DNA of 64,000 nt from Ursus arctos (lineage: Eukaryota > Chordata > Mammalia > Carnivora > Ursidae). A program made the translations under genes and the position numbers. The stretch spans positions 40,932,475 through 40,996,474 of the forward strand of contig NW_026622808.1 of assembly GCF_023065955.2 (NCBI RefSeq), in the 5' to 3' direction. Below, piece after piece: positions 21,233-33,339 of the stretch (position 1 is its first letter; every line of letters begins with the position of its first letter). The notes beneath the pieces were generated by a model. The model did no database searches. It worked only from the letters and a program-made list of their open reading frames with translations, and was not told the origin of the DNA.

Positions 21233-22984
21233 GGGAGTAAACAAACCAAGTAGTAGTTAGAAAAAGACCTGGTGATTTAAATGTGATTTTTTTTGTTTTT
21301 TGTTTATGGGATTTTTAAGTTTTCTGCTGATTATTATGAGCTCTTGGTGAAGAGATTAATTCAGTTACCATGATTTGTTTCCTTGTCTTGACTTCATAAA
21401 ATCACAGGAATACAATAATATAGTTATACATCCCCTGGGCTTGAAAATGCCCAGTAATTACAAGTGATTCACGAGAACAGCTTAACTTGTAAGGGATTGT
21501 ATTGTGCTCCACAGTAAGCAGTCATTTATTAAGTTTTAAAAATGCCTTTAGAAAGGATATAATGGGCTCATCAATTAAAAGTATGTTTGGAAAAAACTCT
21601 GGGGCTGTCAGTAGTAATTCTTCTTCCCCCCCAACCCCCCTTTCCAGAGCTGCCAACTTGTGTGTGGCTCCCGCGCGCATGCCCTCCTCTCCTAATGCTC
21701 CCTGATGATGGCCGTTCCACCTGAGGAGAGCCGTGCAGGCCTTCCTCAGGGCCGAGTGTGGCTCAGACGGCCAGGCCTTCCAGGGCCCAGGGACCGTGGT
21801 TCTCCATCTCCGCCTGGCCATCCATCATTTCATTAGAGCGAGGTTCCCAAATTGACACATCCTGGCGAAAGCGCCTGATACCGCCGTGGAGATGCACGGG
21901 GTCTCCTCAGGCCGTTGGGTGGCTGTCCTTGTTACTGATGCTCAGCCCTGCCCCTGACAGATGGCCCAGAGTGATCTTCCAGGGGAGCTCAGCACTCTGG
22001 CGGCAGCTGGTGCTTCCGAACACACCACTTCTAGAAGTTCTCCTCCTACCCTGCCCTAGAATAGGTCTTTGCCTTCTTAACATGAGCGGGAGAGGTTGCT
22101 TTTCCCTCCTCTTTTTGCAGAACAAAGCGTGAAAAGCCTGTGTCCCAAGCTTCCTTTCTTGGGAACGTGCCACAGCTTTCCCTTCTCCAGACTAGGCTTA
22201 CAGACAAAGTCCTTGCTTCTTCCTTCCGGGCGCAGACTAAGGCTGCCCCACTGGTTCCTCTGTGCCTCTCGCCACTTCTTCGTTCCTCTTTTTCTGTTCC
22301 CTCTCCTTGCTAGTACTTTCCTGGGAGGAGTCTGCCTCTTCCCTCCACGAATCCTCCTCTCTGCGTTCTGCCTCCTGTGGTTTCCTGAGAGTCCTTGCTC
22401 CCTGCCTGCTTTCTGGTCACGTAGGCTCTTCCTGGTCTTTTTACTGCTTGCCCACCACCCTCCCTGTGGGTTTCTTCCTCTCCCCTCTCACAGAGAGCCA
22501 TCTCCTCCGTGCTGAAGCACTTCTTCACTTAGTGCTGTGGCTGGCAAGTATTGGTTGATTTCTGTCTCTCCTCAATTTCCTCTTACGTCCCTGCACCTTA
22601 CATCTGGCACCTATCCCCAATATTCCACTGAAAACTGTAGTCAGGCTAGCTGTCTCACTTACCTCCTAGACAAATTCTCTGCTGTTTCCCGAGCTGTTCT
22701 TCTTGGTTCATGCTATATTGGACACTGCTGATTACCACCCCCCAACACACACCCAATTTAAAACTCAATTTGTCACCTAGTTTCTAGGCTTTCTGTCTCC
22801 AAAATCCTCCACATTCTCTCATCTTTGTTTATTTCTTCCTTCTAAATTGTTATAATTTATCTTGTATTGTGAACAGCAACTACAGTTGTTTCTACATTAT
22901 CTACACTGGTCTATCCCTCACCAGCTCCCAGGATGCATGCTCTGTGTTAGTGAGTCTGGTGCCTGCTAGTGATTATTTTTATCT
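21233..22984. other. Unassigned, with a CpG-bearing repeat-free block
   Basis: The interval 21480-22100 is repeat-free. It passes from AT-rich to a segment at about 21670-21910 carrying many CpGs, such as cccgcgcgcatgccctcc and ggcgaaagcgcctgataccg. Open frames of 88-139 codons occur on both strands at 21522-22515 without recognisable domains. The C/T-rich part at about 22240-22900 is unassigned. Confidence 0.45.
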
Positions 22985-23520
22985 TTCTAACTTTGTTCAT
23001 GTATTTATTCATTCAGAAATGTTTACTGAGAACTGATTATGCACTGGACACTGTTCTAGTGGGGAAATAATGGCAAATAAAGTGGTTGGATTACTGCCTT
23101 CATGGAGCTTGGAGTCTGCTGTGGAAAACCAATGTGAAACAAATAAGTATTATATATAAGGGTTAAATTTGCAAATGTAGTAAAGGCTTTGGAGGAGAGG
23201 AATGTAGTATCCTGAGAAAATAACAGGGGCAGGGGGGAGGTAGGGCAAGGGATCTAACTCATTAGGGAGGTCAGAGGAAGGAAACCTAAGGTGAAGTCTG
23301 AAGTTATGGTTAGGTATTAACTAGATGCAGGGAGAGTTTTACGAGCAGCAGAAACAGCATGTGCAAAGGCCCTGTGGTGGAAGCAATCGAGGGACTTGGT
23401 AAGAAAGAGATAGAGGTAAGCAGAGACTGGATCATGCAGGGTTTACAGACTGTAATGAGAGGTTTTAAGGGAAGTGGACAAGGAGGGCATGGTCAGACTT
23501 GTGTTTCGAAAAGACCCTGT
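22985..23520 (-). mobile_element. L2 LINE 3' region, antisense
   Basis: Reverse L2 landmarks in order: tgtatttattcattcagaaa, cactggacactgttctag, ttcatggagcttggagtctg, gcagaaacagcatgtgcaaa followed by ggccctg, and ctggatcatgcagggttt. About 535 bp of a diverged copy. Confidence 0.85.
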
Positions 23521-24129
23521 TCATTTAGTCCATTTTCACAGAGTCAGTTCCCTTTCATGGGGCATACATTTTTGAGACACACCAGAGAAGAGAGTTGGCA
23601 GACTAGTTATTGTGAACTTTAAGTCTGGAGAGTTTTCAATGAAGATGCATAAAGCCCCAGGGAATCGGCCTAACAGATGTTGTCAGCAAGGCAGAAGGGT
23701 TGAGAAGTGCTTTGGTTTAGCCAGATTCCTCTGGAGACCTCTCTTAGACTCGGCTTCTCCGGCTGAGTTACATTGCCCTGATCTGGTATTCAAGAATAAC
23801 AGCTGGGACTGAGAGGGGGAGGTGGTAGCTGTGTGCAGGTTGCTGTGGGTAACTGGAGGTAAAAAAAGGATAAGTGGCTCACCTAACTGCATTCTAAATT
23901 ACAGCCATATTGTTCAATTCCTTTCTTAAAAGTACTTGGTGCATTCAAGAAGAAAAGTCCTTTCTGGAGTGGGAAAACAATGGCTGGGGGGGAGCAGAGA
24001 GGGGCTGGATGCATACATCTTCCCATCCCCTCACTCAAGGTGCTCTGTTTGTAAGTGCGGTTTTGAGTGGCTGGCTCGATTATTTTCACTGTGTGCATGT
24101 GAACGGTAATAAACTTAGAAAACGGAAAC
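23521..24129. other. Unassigned sequence
   Basis: No repeat recognised. Opposed 60-80 codon frames show no domains. Confidence 0.35.
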
Positions 24130-24765
24130 ACATGAGTCTACAGTAATTGTTTTTTAGATAGTGTAATAAGTCATGATAATTGCTTGCAAAGCATTTTCCC
24201 CCTCCTTGTCTACAGGGGTAAATACATTAAAGCCACGTTCTTGTATACTATTTTACAATCTATTAGCATAATAACCCATTGTAAAGCAAGCCCTGCTGCT
24301 GTGGGAAAGTATGGGATATTGGCCCATTAGACACCTTTGTCTTCGATGCAAGAAGTTAATGGCACTATTTATGGGCATCATCTTAGCTTGGTGTCTGCTT
24401 GTTGCCAGCTAATAGATCCAGAGCACGAGGTGCTGTTTGATAAAAGTTATCCAACACTAACAATCCACCGTGACTCTAGCCTCTTGCTTGAAAATTGCTT
24501 TTAGCCCCATGCGAATGGGAAAAGCATCCTGATAAATTTAGCTGCAAGTCAAGTTATAACCAATGTTCACAGAATGTAATCAAATTAGATCTTAAAGCCT
24601 TTAATTTCATCATTAGCATGTATTATTTCTTTTTCAAACCTTGTAATTAAATAGCATATTAGGAAAAGATAATTTTTTCCCTTTTATACATTTATTAGGT
24701 ATCTGGGGTTAAATTTGGAGCTCTGTTATGACATACATCTGCTTATTCTTAAATGAGGATGGCTT
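24130..24765. other. Candidate conserved non-coding element
   Basis: About 635 bp free of recognisable repeats, with even composition, many TAAT cores (for example cattagcatgtatta near 24612) and an octamer-like atgcgaat at 24509-24516 that keeps its CpG. The texture resembles developmental enhancers in gene deserts. No conservation data were available, so this is inference from sequence style only. Confidence 0.4.
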
Positions 24766-24843
24766 TTTTTATTGAAGTATAATTGACAATGCAATATTAT
24801 ATTAGTTTCAGGTGTACAACATACTGATCCAACATTTATTATA
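24766..24843 (-). mobile_element. L1 3' end fragment, antisense
   Basis: The phrases tattgaagtataattgacaa and tagtttcaggtgtacaacat form the standard reverse L1M-type 3' UTR, about 78 bp. Confidence 0.85.
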
Positions 24844-25404
24844 GGATGGCTTTAATGATACCTGAAGCATTAGAAAAGTAACTGGTTAACTAAACCTAGG
24901 GAATTTGTGGCAAATAAGAGATCATTATGTTTACCCAAGCGCTGTTATAATGTGAGAGTTGTATAATTAGCCAAATTATACAGAGGGAAGTTAGACACTC
25001 ATTATTTACTTTTCTTGGACATTTTGTGGGTTTGTACAAAAATTTCCACTGCACACATGAGATTCATTCTTCCTGAGGCTTACATCTGGTTTACCATAAA
25101 TCAAGAATTTCTGAATAAATGTTCTTTTCTTATCCCCATTTAGCACTGAGAAGTCCATGGCTTTGCCGTTATGAAGCAGTGATTATTGTAGAAAGTGGAG
25201 GGCACATGGCTGGCACGCAGAGGCAGAGCAGCGATTCTGTGGCTGCTGAGGGCACAGATGGACGCTTGTGGAGCAGGTGGACTGGCCTGAGTCTCTGAGC
25301 AGTGTCTGGTCTAGAGGCTTCCTCGCCTTTCAGACGTCCCTCTTCCCTTCTCAATCAGGGCCTGCTGTTGGGATTGGCCAATCAAATTCCCAAGAAGTAG
25401 GTAG
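24844..25404. other. Unassigned sequence
   Basis: No gene or repeat recognised. Confidence 0.35.
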
Positions 25405-25540
25405 CTCCGTGGCTCTCAACCACGGCCAAACATCAGAATCACCCAGGGAGATTTAAAAATTACAGATGCCTGCCCCCCACCCCCTTCCCACACCTCATTT
25501 CAATTTAACGTGTGACCGGAGTTGTAGTCACTGTAGTTGC
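25405..25540. mobile_element. hAT-type MITE, same family as 12545-12750
   Basis: It begins gtggctctcaaccacggcca and continues catcagaatcacccagggag with atttaaaaatta, the left arm of a small Charlie-type element. The right arm is eroded. Confidence 0.6.
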
Positions 25541-25754
25541 TCTAGCAAGGGTGGAAGATAGGAGTGGCAGGGGTCTGCTGCCTCGTTCTTAGCTGCAGAG
25601 CCGAGCGGCATGCTTCCACGGAGCCTCGATTTACCTTCTGCTGGAAGTCGCTGGTGACTCATCACACTTGACACACACAGTAAAGCATATATGTCATCCC
25701 TGGCTTAAGATGTTCCTTTATAGGTACCATCGGTAGAGAATTTGCTCATTACTT

Positions 25755-25860
25755 TACAAATACTTAATGAAAATTTACTTGGTGGGTGCCAGGCACTCTG
25801 GCAGAGTCTAGGGATATAATAGTGAAGAAAAGAGTCTTTTGTTTTTTGGATTTTTTTGGA
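25755..25860 (-). mobile_element. L2 3' end fragment, antisense
   Basis: The phrases atacttaatgaaaatttact, ggtgggtgccaggcactctg and tctagggatataatagtgaa match the reverse L2 terminus. Confidence 0.6.
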
Positions 25861-26499
25861 ACTAGTGGTGGGGGGGATATAAAAAGAGAAATAAAGGAAA
25901 ATGCATACAAAATAGCAGGTTGCTGCCTAGGAAGGAAACAGACGTGAAGCTAAGATAGAGAATGGCAGTTTCGCGTCTCGCAAAGTTTCACTCACAGAGG
26001 CGGAGCCCAGGTTGTTGGGAAAGGCTCTGGTAGGAGCCAAGCCAGTCCAGAAACACATTCTGGACAGCCTGGGGCAGATCTTGCCTTTTCTTTCACTGTA
26101 GGTAGATTTTTATCCTGTCTGTGACAGGAGGGCATTGGTATAATTTGCTTCCCCTGGAATTGACTCCCTGCCACCCCCACTCAAGTCTCCCTTAGACATC
26201 GGTGGTCTGTATGCCTGGGCTCACCTGCATCTTCATCTGCTTGGTGGCAGGCTGCTTTTCAATCTTGTCTACTGATAGCAGCCACCTGAAAAAGACTCTC
26301 AGATTATACCATGTCTGCTCCTTCTTGTCATTTCTCTGTCTCCAGAACCCTTCAGAGCTGAAGCCCCTAGAGTCAGCTTCGTTTTTCAAGGATCCTCTAG
26401 GGCACAGCCCGTACATGGAGGTAGAATAGTGATGTTCTCAAGGACTTCCTTCCCACTCCTGCAAGGGAAGCCCTTGGTGCCAAATTATTGACACTGCCT
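25861..26499. other. Unassigned sequence
   Basis: No recognised repeat. Two opposite 75-codon frames at 26192-26429 have no domains. Confidence 0.35.
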
Positions 26500-26760
26500 C
26501 ATTCTCTGACACATTGAATAAATATATTTAAAATGGGATTAGTTTGTGAGTCCTTGGCTTGATTTATAATACATTTTATATTCAGATGTGCTGCAACTGT
26601 TTATCTCCACAAAATAAATATTAATATTGTATTTGAATCTCACATTAAATTTATATTCACGCTATTACAATTTTATTTCTGTCAAGTGATAATCACTTTT
26701 CAGACATAAGGCAAAAGTAAGAGCACATATGCAAATAAAAGTGGTTATTATTTCCCCTTA
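26500..26760. other. Candidate conserved non-coding element
   Basis: AT-rich, repeat-free and motif-dense. A near-perfect palindrome aagtgataatcactt (26684-26698) carries two opposed NKX2-type AAGTG half-sites. A consensus POU octamer atgcaaat lies at 26729-26736, 30 bp further on. Function is inferred only from this clustering. Confidence 0.4.
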
Positions 26761-27591
26761 AGATGTCTCCTTAAGATGTTACTGTGGGCTTACTCTTTTC
26801 TCACATACAATCTGTATAATGAATATTGGGATGAATATGAGCCCTGGTTCTCATGGTGTATCCAGGCAAATTGTTTTTGTTATGAGGTTCCCCCCCATTT
26901 CTTGAGACCCAGGCAAACAGGAGCAGTGAATCCTTTGTCATCTATGATTGTTGGGTGTCCAGTTGGTGCCAGAGACCTACAATTGGTACTGACATGCTTT
27001 GAATTTGTATTTTCAGTAGTGGGGATGGTAAATGCTAGCATCCACACTCATTTTATTTATTTATTTTTAACCAGTCTCTCTCACAACTAGTGGCCAGGGA
27101 CCACCTGTATGGGATGACTAAAATTAGAGTACAGCTTTGGTCATGGAAAAACTGTGTCAAAACTGATTCGATCTGGTCATCACAATATTTGAAACCATCC
27201 TATAGCATCGCAGTTCAGCCTGTAGAAGCAATAATAATAATAATAATAATTGTGGTGATTAAATCTCATTGGTTTTGAAATATTAGCTGTAGAACTGGTG
27301 TGAGAAGAACTGTAATTTATAAATTATAAGTAGTCTTCTCTCTCTAAAAGTGGACACTAATCTTTAACTTTGGGAAAATTCAGGGATATAACTTTGGAAA
27401 TTGGAATTGTAGTCCCCAAACCCAGATCTACCTATGGGTTGACTTTCAAGGATTTTGTTATTGTTGTTGTTATTTTATTTTAAAGCAAGTAGTTTAATCA
27501 GGATGATGCCAAGAGAAGCAATACTTGTGACTTCGGTAAGGTATTTGATGATCTCTCATGGATAATATTATTAAGAGTGAGAATTATTACA
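26761..27591. other. Unassigned, with a (ATA)n tract
   Basis: An (ATA)n run lies at about 27228-27251. A 104-codon frame at 26776-27090 shows no domain. No repeat family recognised. Confidence 0.4.
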
Positions 27592-27805
27592 GCTAGCATA
27601 TAGTGGATGCACAGATACTGTGATGAGCACCTCACATATATTATTTCATTTCACCCTACAGCAAACCTGTGAGGTAGGTATTATTATTGTACTGATTTTA
27701 CAAATGAGAAAACTGAGCCTTAGGGAAATCAACACGTTCAGAGTCATCTTAGTGACTGAGCAGTGGAACTGAGAGATTCCAAAACATATTGGTCTCACTC
27801 CCAAG
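27592..27805 (-). mobile_element. MIR SINE, antisense
   Basis: Reverse MIR with acctgtgaggtaggtattat, ttttacaaatgagaaaactg and agccttagggaaatcaac. Confidence 0.85.
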
Positions 27806-27934
27806 TTGGTGTTCTCACTGAGCCTCCTTTATGCCATATGGAGAAGATTTTTAAAAATGTGGAAGATAAAGTCGATGTGAGTTTTTAGCTCTTTGATCAA
27901 TTGTCTCTGAAGAACACTGAGGTAACAAGCGTTC

Positions 27935-28075
27935 TTAGATTTCAGTTTTGGCTTAATCACTTGTTCTTTTTGTGTCCTTAAGCAAGCACCTTTCCAATTT
28001 GGGGTCTTAATTTCTTCATCTGAAAAACAGGACTAATGATATCTAACTCAAATGAGAAGGCAGAAAATCATTTTG
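27935..28075 (+). mobile_element. MIR SINE fragment, plus strand
   Basis: Sense MIR order: tcagttttggcttaatcact, ttaagcaagcacctttcc, tttcttcatctgaaaaacag; strongly diverged. Confidence 0.6.
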
Positions 28076-28094
28076 TAATTTAAGAACACTCTGT

Positions 28095-28334
28095 GGATGC
28101 CTCAAATTCTCTCCTTGGTTCTATCTTACTCAACATTTTCATTATCTTGAAGACGAGTAGTCCATAATTATCAAATTTGTGGATAACACAAGCCTAAGAA
28201 GGATAACTAACTTGTTGAGTGAGGTAATCAGGACAACAAAAGGTATCTGTAGACTGAACATGTGATCAAGACATTCATGATGAAATTGAATAGAAAGTCA
28301 CATAAAGGACAATGGTGTTTAGTTCATTCCAAAC
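28095..28334 (+). mobile_element. L3/CR1 LINE relic, reverse-transcriptase part
   Basis: The sequence follows the mammalian L3 (CR1-clade) reverse-transcriptase coding region: ttctatcttactcaacattt, then atcaaatttgtggataacac. At 28176-28190 the codons read F-V-D-N-T where the active RT motif is F-A-D-D-T, so the second catalytic aspartate is lost. Frameshifts prevent a continuous frame. The element resumes at 28590 after a MIR. Confidence 0.7.
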
Positions 28335-28580
28335 TAATGCCTGACATTCATTGAACAATTACCATGTGCCAGGTGCTATTTTCAGCTCCTTACACATATT
28401 ATTATACAGTTCTCACAGCAACTGTGTGGAATAGGCACTGTGCATATTCTTCCTTTACAGGTAAGGAAACTGAGTCATGAAGGGATTATTTGCCTAAAGT
28501 CACAGAGCTAGTAAAGGGAGGAGACAGTGTATGAACCCAGGGGATCTGGGCTCTTTAATTCTACACCAAAGTGCATTGTT
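28335..28580 (-). mobile_element. MIR SINE, antisense, within the L3/CR1 relic
   Basis: A well-preserved reverse MIR: accatgtgccaggtgctatt, caggtaaggaaactgagtca, agtcacagagctagtaaagg, then atgaacccagggg. It splits the L3/CR1 element. Confidence 0.88.
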
Positions 28581-28589
28581 GAGAGGGCT

Positions 28590-29100
28590 CACACAGTTTT
28601 TTGTCCATGTTAATAGAAATATTGCATCTAGGTGAGAATTAGTAAGAGTAAGAATTAGACAACATCCTCTTGGATGTTGCAGAAATGTTATATGATTTTA
28701 TTCATACATTGAGGGTCCTTGGCAACCAGAGAGCATGGAAAGAAGAGCTGTCAGGATGACGTCATATAAAAGAATGTTTTACATTCTTTACATTGGGGTA
28801 GTGTGAAAATGTCAAGCTTGGAGATGAGGAGCTACGATAGGACAGCCATCAAGTATTTACCGTAGGGAAGCTAGAGTTGAACTCTTCCATGGGCTCTAAG
28901 GAGCAGACATGAGCATATGCATAGATGTTAGAGAGGGGTAATTTCTGTTCAATGTAAGTAAGACCTGGCTGAGGATGAGATCTGCCCACTAGTAGAATGA
29001 GCCTCTGCTAGAAAGTAGACACTGAGTCATAGAAAGTATTCAAGTTGCCATCACTTAGATGGCTTCCCATCAGAAAACTGCACTGTTAGTAGATTTCTGT
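28590..29100 (+). mobile_element. L3/CR1 LINE relic, continuation
   Basis: Order and spacing follow the L3 3' half: tgttaatagaaatattgcat, gacagccatcaagtatttac, ttctgttcaatgtaagtaag, then gaaagtattcaagttgccat. It is degenerate and non-coding. A CRE plus TATA-like string at 28757-28772 falls inside this relic. Confidence 0.7.
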
Positions 29101-32049
29101 ATCAGTGGAAGTATCCATAGGATATTTTCTAACAGCTTTTCCAACCCCAAAATTCAACCACTCATTCACTCGGTATATAGGCCTCATGCTTTGACCTTAA
29201 ACATAGACATTTTTCTTTGGGGTTAACTCCAAAGGGCTCATGATTAACTGGGTGTAAGTCTTGTGTGTTTCATTGATGAAGCCTCCACAGTCCATTAGGG
29301 CAAGGGTGAACTCCTGAACCAGTCTGGCTCAGTTGGGTCCTCTCTCTTGGAATTTGGAACTGGTTGTCTTTCTGGAGCTGGGAGGTACTGAAGCTGGGGA
29401 GCTGGCACAACCATTTCCACACTGTAAGTAGGAAAACTGACACTACTGATTGGCAAGGAAACAGATAAATAAAGCAGATGCACAGTAGGAGCTCATGTGA
29501 AATGAGAAATGACGCGATCCATGGAGGGAAGAGAAGTTGAGAGATGATGAAACTAGTTACTTTCCATTAGCTTGCAGATTTTGGGCTTTAGTTCCCTAGG
29601 CTTGGGTGGATTGCTGCTTCTGTATTCAAGGACACACTATTGGATACTCCCAGTTAGTCACCATTATTGTGTTCAAAGCATTCTGGATAGGTTTCTATAA
29701 TTTGCCACTGAAAGTTTTTTTTTTTTTTAAACTTTAGACCATTCCTTTTAAATAGGGTAACTCTTCTTTGTATCAAAAACTTAGTTTCACTGTCTTCAAT
29801 TGGCCACTTAGCAGTAGCAAGTCATTACAGGTACACATTTTCCCCCAAGATATAATGGTTATAATTAAGTGATTCAACAGTACTTTAATGCAGAAGGGCC
29901 AGGGCTATCCAAATGTCAGACTAAATTATAAAGTGAGCAGAACTAAAATGCCACAGGATGTAACCATCCATAATTTATGAGTAGTAGGATCAGATCAGTT
30001 CATAAAATGAGCTAGAATAATTTTTTCATGGTTTCATATGTTTTTATTAAAAGATATATCTCACTAGCAGTGAAATACTGAAGATTAATAACAACGCAAA
30101 AGAGTGAAGCATTCTTACTGTATCTCTAGGACCCCATGTTTTTTACTGTGTACCAGGGGAAATGTCATTTATTGAGGCACAGCTCCATTAGCCTTTGGGA
30201 ATCTGGGCCATGAATATTTTAGTTGAGACGTTGATTCTCAGGAGAATCCCATGCTGCTGTTTTGCTGTGGCAGAAATCTCATGTGTTTTCCAGGAGAGAC
30301 ACCCTCTGAGATGTGAACGGTAAGAGGAATCCTCATAGGCTTCTGGAGCAGAGCCCTGCCTGCCAAGAATAAATCCAAACTGGAGATCGTTTGCCATGGG
30401 TCTGTGTGACAGAAACATTTGCAATCATGTCACTGAAAATGTTTGTTTTGCTGGGTCTACATGGCAAATAGGATACAGATCAGTGAGCAAAGAAATGGCT
30501 TGCTGAGTAGGCTGGACATCGTTGATGAAATGTTTGCTGGAAGCATGTACCATGAGTCTTGCTTCTGCACCCCATCTAGGGGTTGCCACGCTGGCTGACA
30601 ACATTCCCAGCTACAGCGTTTATGAGAAACGAGCTGGAATATTTGTCATCATTAAGGCTCTAGATTGTTTTCTAGGAGTGTTAAACCTTCTGACCATATT
30701 GTAACTCATGGAGTTTGACCCACATCCCTCTTGAAGTTTGGATCAGATGGAGGACAGCTATCCTTTACTTTTATGGAATAGATATGTTTCAAGGAGCTGC
30801 CAGTAAAGTAAATCCTGTTTCCCTACTGATTTACTTTATAAAATTAGATACGTGTGCTCTGAAAGGAAATCTCCTGCATGTTTGGTAAGGGGGCAGTTTA
30901 GGTGGCCTCCGCTGTAGTCTCATGGTGGGGCCCTCCGGATGCCATCATTCATGAATGCCTGCAGAAGACAGTAGTTCACCCTTACTTAGTGCCTTAATTT
31001 TCTTCTACGAAATTTCCCTGCACCAGAGCTTCCTTCTAGCCATTGGACACCTGCTGTGTATTTCATGTATTATAGGATTTCCATCTAAGCTGGGAATCTC
31101 CTTATGCTGTACTCATGATTTTAATCTCCTCTTTCTCTTGTAATGTTATTATTTTTTGAAATACCATTTAACTGAGCTGGACCATAACATCATACACCAG
31201 TCCAAATCTCCAAAAATGTCATTGTTGTGATAACAGGATGCAAGTGGGAACCCCAGTGGATGTTCAGGCCTAGAAGATACTATACCGGTATTTTAAAGTC
31301 AAGGAGCAACACAAGAGAATAGTACCTGAGAGATACAGTTACAGTCGACTGAATATATCTCCCAGATTGGAAGTGTACGTATGCATAACATGTTATGAAT
31401 GAACTGAGGGAAAATGAGTTAGAATTCACTAAAACAACAGCCCCTGGCACAAAATTACATAAAACGACGTGTTTACTTTTTAGTACGTTGTTTGGAGTCT
31501 AGGTAAATACGAGTTATTAATTATCCTGTGATTGGTGAAATCTGGGTTGATTTGGGCAGGAGAGGGAACTGGACCTGTTGAAGTCTGTGCCCGAAGCGTC
31601 TGCTTGGTTGGCAGCAGCAGCACAGCATTCCTTGGCCTACGAGGGAAAGTGAATATTTTGAGAAACGAGGAAAAATAACTTCTGATGTTAACTAGATTCC
31701 TCAGAGGTATAATGCCTAGTTTCGGTTTGTTTCTCTGAATTTTAATAAGTGGTATTGGGGTTTGTTCTCTTTTATTATATGCATCCAGAGAGAATGATAA
31801 ATTTCTATAGTTACAGAGGCTTAGCATTCCACACATTTGGTTAAACTCATTATAGCGTACCCAGCTATTCCATGAATCTAGTTCCAGTGTGGATCATGTC
31901 ATGTCCCGTATCTGCGAGACATGGTGTGCTCCTCTCATTATGGTGGAGAAAAGCCTCCAAGGTGGTTGTTTTCTGTCCCACCGAGAGCCTTGTGACTGGG
32001 ATCTGTGGTACCAAACTGGGCTTACTTCTTTGACGACCAGCACAGCTTA
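29101..32049. other. Unassigned sequence, about 2.9 kb
   Basis: I recognise no gene or repeat over most of this long stretch. A poly(T) run lies at about 29718-29729. Open frames up to 118 codons (31480-31836, minus) have no domains. It may hold old repeats below visual detection. Confidence 0.4.
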
Positions 32050-32270
32050 CCTGTATTCGGTACTTGCCATGTGCCAGACACTGTGCCAAATGCTTTACTT
32101 GCATTGTTCCAGTCAGTTTTCTGTCCAACTTCTCGCCGTGTCTCAGATGGGAAACCAAAGCTCAACAGGTGAATTAACTTACTCAAGCCCACACAGCTGG
32201 TGGTAAGTGGCCGAGCAGGAACTTGAACCGAGATCAGTTCCTGCCAGGGCACAGACTTCTAATCACTTTT
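32050..32270 (-). mobile_element. MIR SINE, antisense
   Basis: Reverse MIR with tacttgccatgtgccagaca, ctgtgccaaatgctttactt, ctcaagcccacacagctggt and aggaacttgaaccgagatca. Confidence 0.88.
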
Positions 32271-33339
32271 CTCCACCACCTCTTTCTCTGATTGCCATTT
32301 AATACCAGGCTCTGAGACCACGTCACATCAAAATGGGCACAATCATTCAATCAGGCATTCAATCAAGACGGTTGCTTGAAGGAATTGTGACAGAGTATGG
32401 CCCTTACCCTGGTTGAAATTTCTGTGCTTTAAGACACAAAGAACATCGTAGATTTTTTTTTTTCCTCAACAGACTTCATGATAAGTCTGTCATGTATCAT
32501 TGACCTAAGAGAGGACAATAACAACCCAGAAGGGCACTTTCAGTTCTAGGATATTCTAAAAATAACCTTTTTGATTAATGGCTATGTCCATGGACAATAG
32601 AAGTCCACATTGTGGCTGAGGACGGATACAGTTCTCACCCTCACTTCCCAGGTGTTTCTCAAACTGATCCACTTACTAGGATCACCTTACTTTGACTTTT
32701 TCATCTAACCTTTATGTATCCCTGGGATTTAATTTATTCAGGGTATATAACCTCAGCCCATGGGATGTTTTTGCCTAAAGCAGGACGGAGATAACCATTT
32801 CTCTTGGAAATAAATCTTGGTGACCTTTGTATCACAGTTTAGGGTATTTACAAATCTTTGAGATAAATGCTCCATCAGAATATGGCAACAAAGATCATCT
32901 GGAGGTCCAGTGTCCTTGTCGCTATGGTTACGTCACTCAGTTATCCAGTTCAGAGAATGAGAAAGCCCTTCAGGTGGTGACCATGTGCCTCTGTGCAATG
33001 TTAGGTAGTGTTAAATAACCCATAAGTTTGGGGCAGGAGAAATGGAAAATGAATTAATTCACTGTTCATTCAAAAATTGGCCCCAAGAGCTGCAAGGAGT
33101 TTTCTCTTTAGAGAACCGAAACTCTATTCCCAATATTGAGACAAGAACTCATCTATCTGAGACATAATAACAGTCTTTCTTAGAGGATTATGGACAGTGT
33201 TTACTTATCCATACTGTTTTGATTATATTTTTCAAGAATAACAGCTTATAAAAATATGAGTAGAAAATTTCAAGTACGGTTTTGTAGATGATGATAATAA
33301 TAATAATAGCCACAGATTCTTCCTATCCTTGCATACATG
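32271..33339. other. Unassigned sequence, about 1.1 kb
   Basis: No gene or repeat recognised. A (TAA)n-like run lies at about 33289-33308. Confidence 0.35.

Noticed and set aside
22096..22515. 139-codon frame resembling a multi-span membrane protein
   Set aside because: Hydrophobicity comes from a C/T-rich tract (many Leu, Phe, Ser); overlapping frames are open too and no family is recognised.
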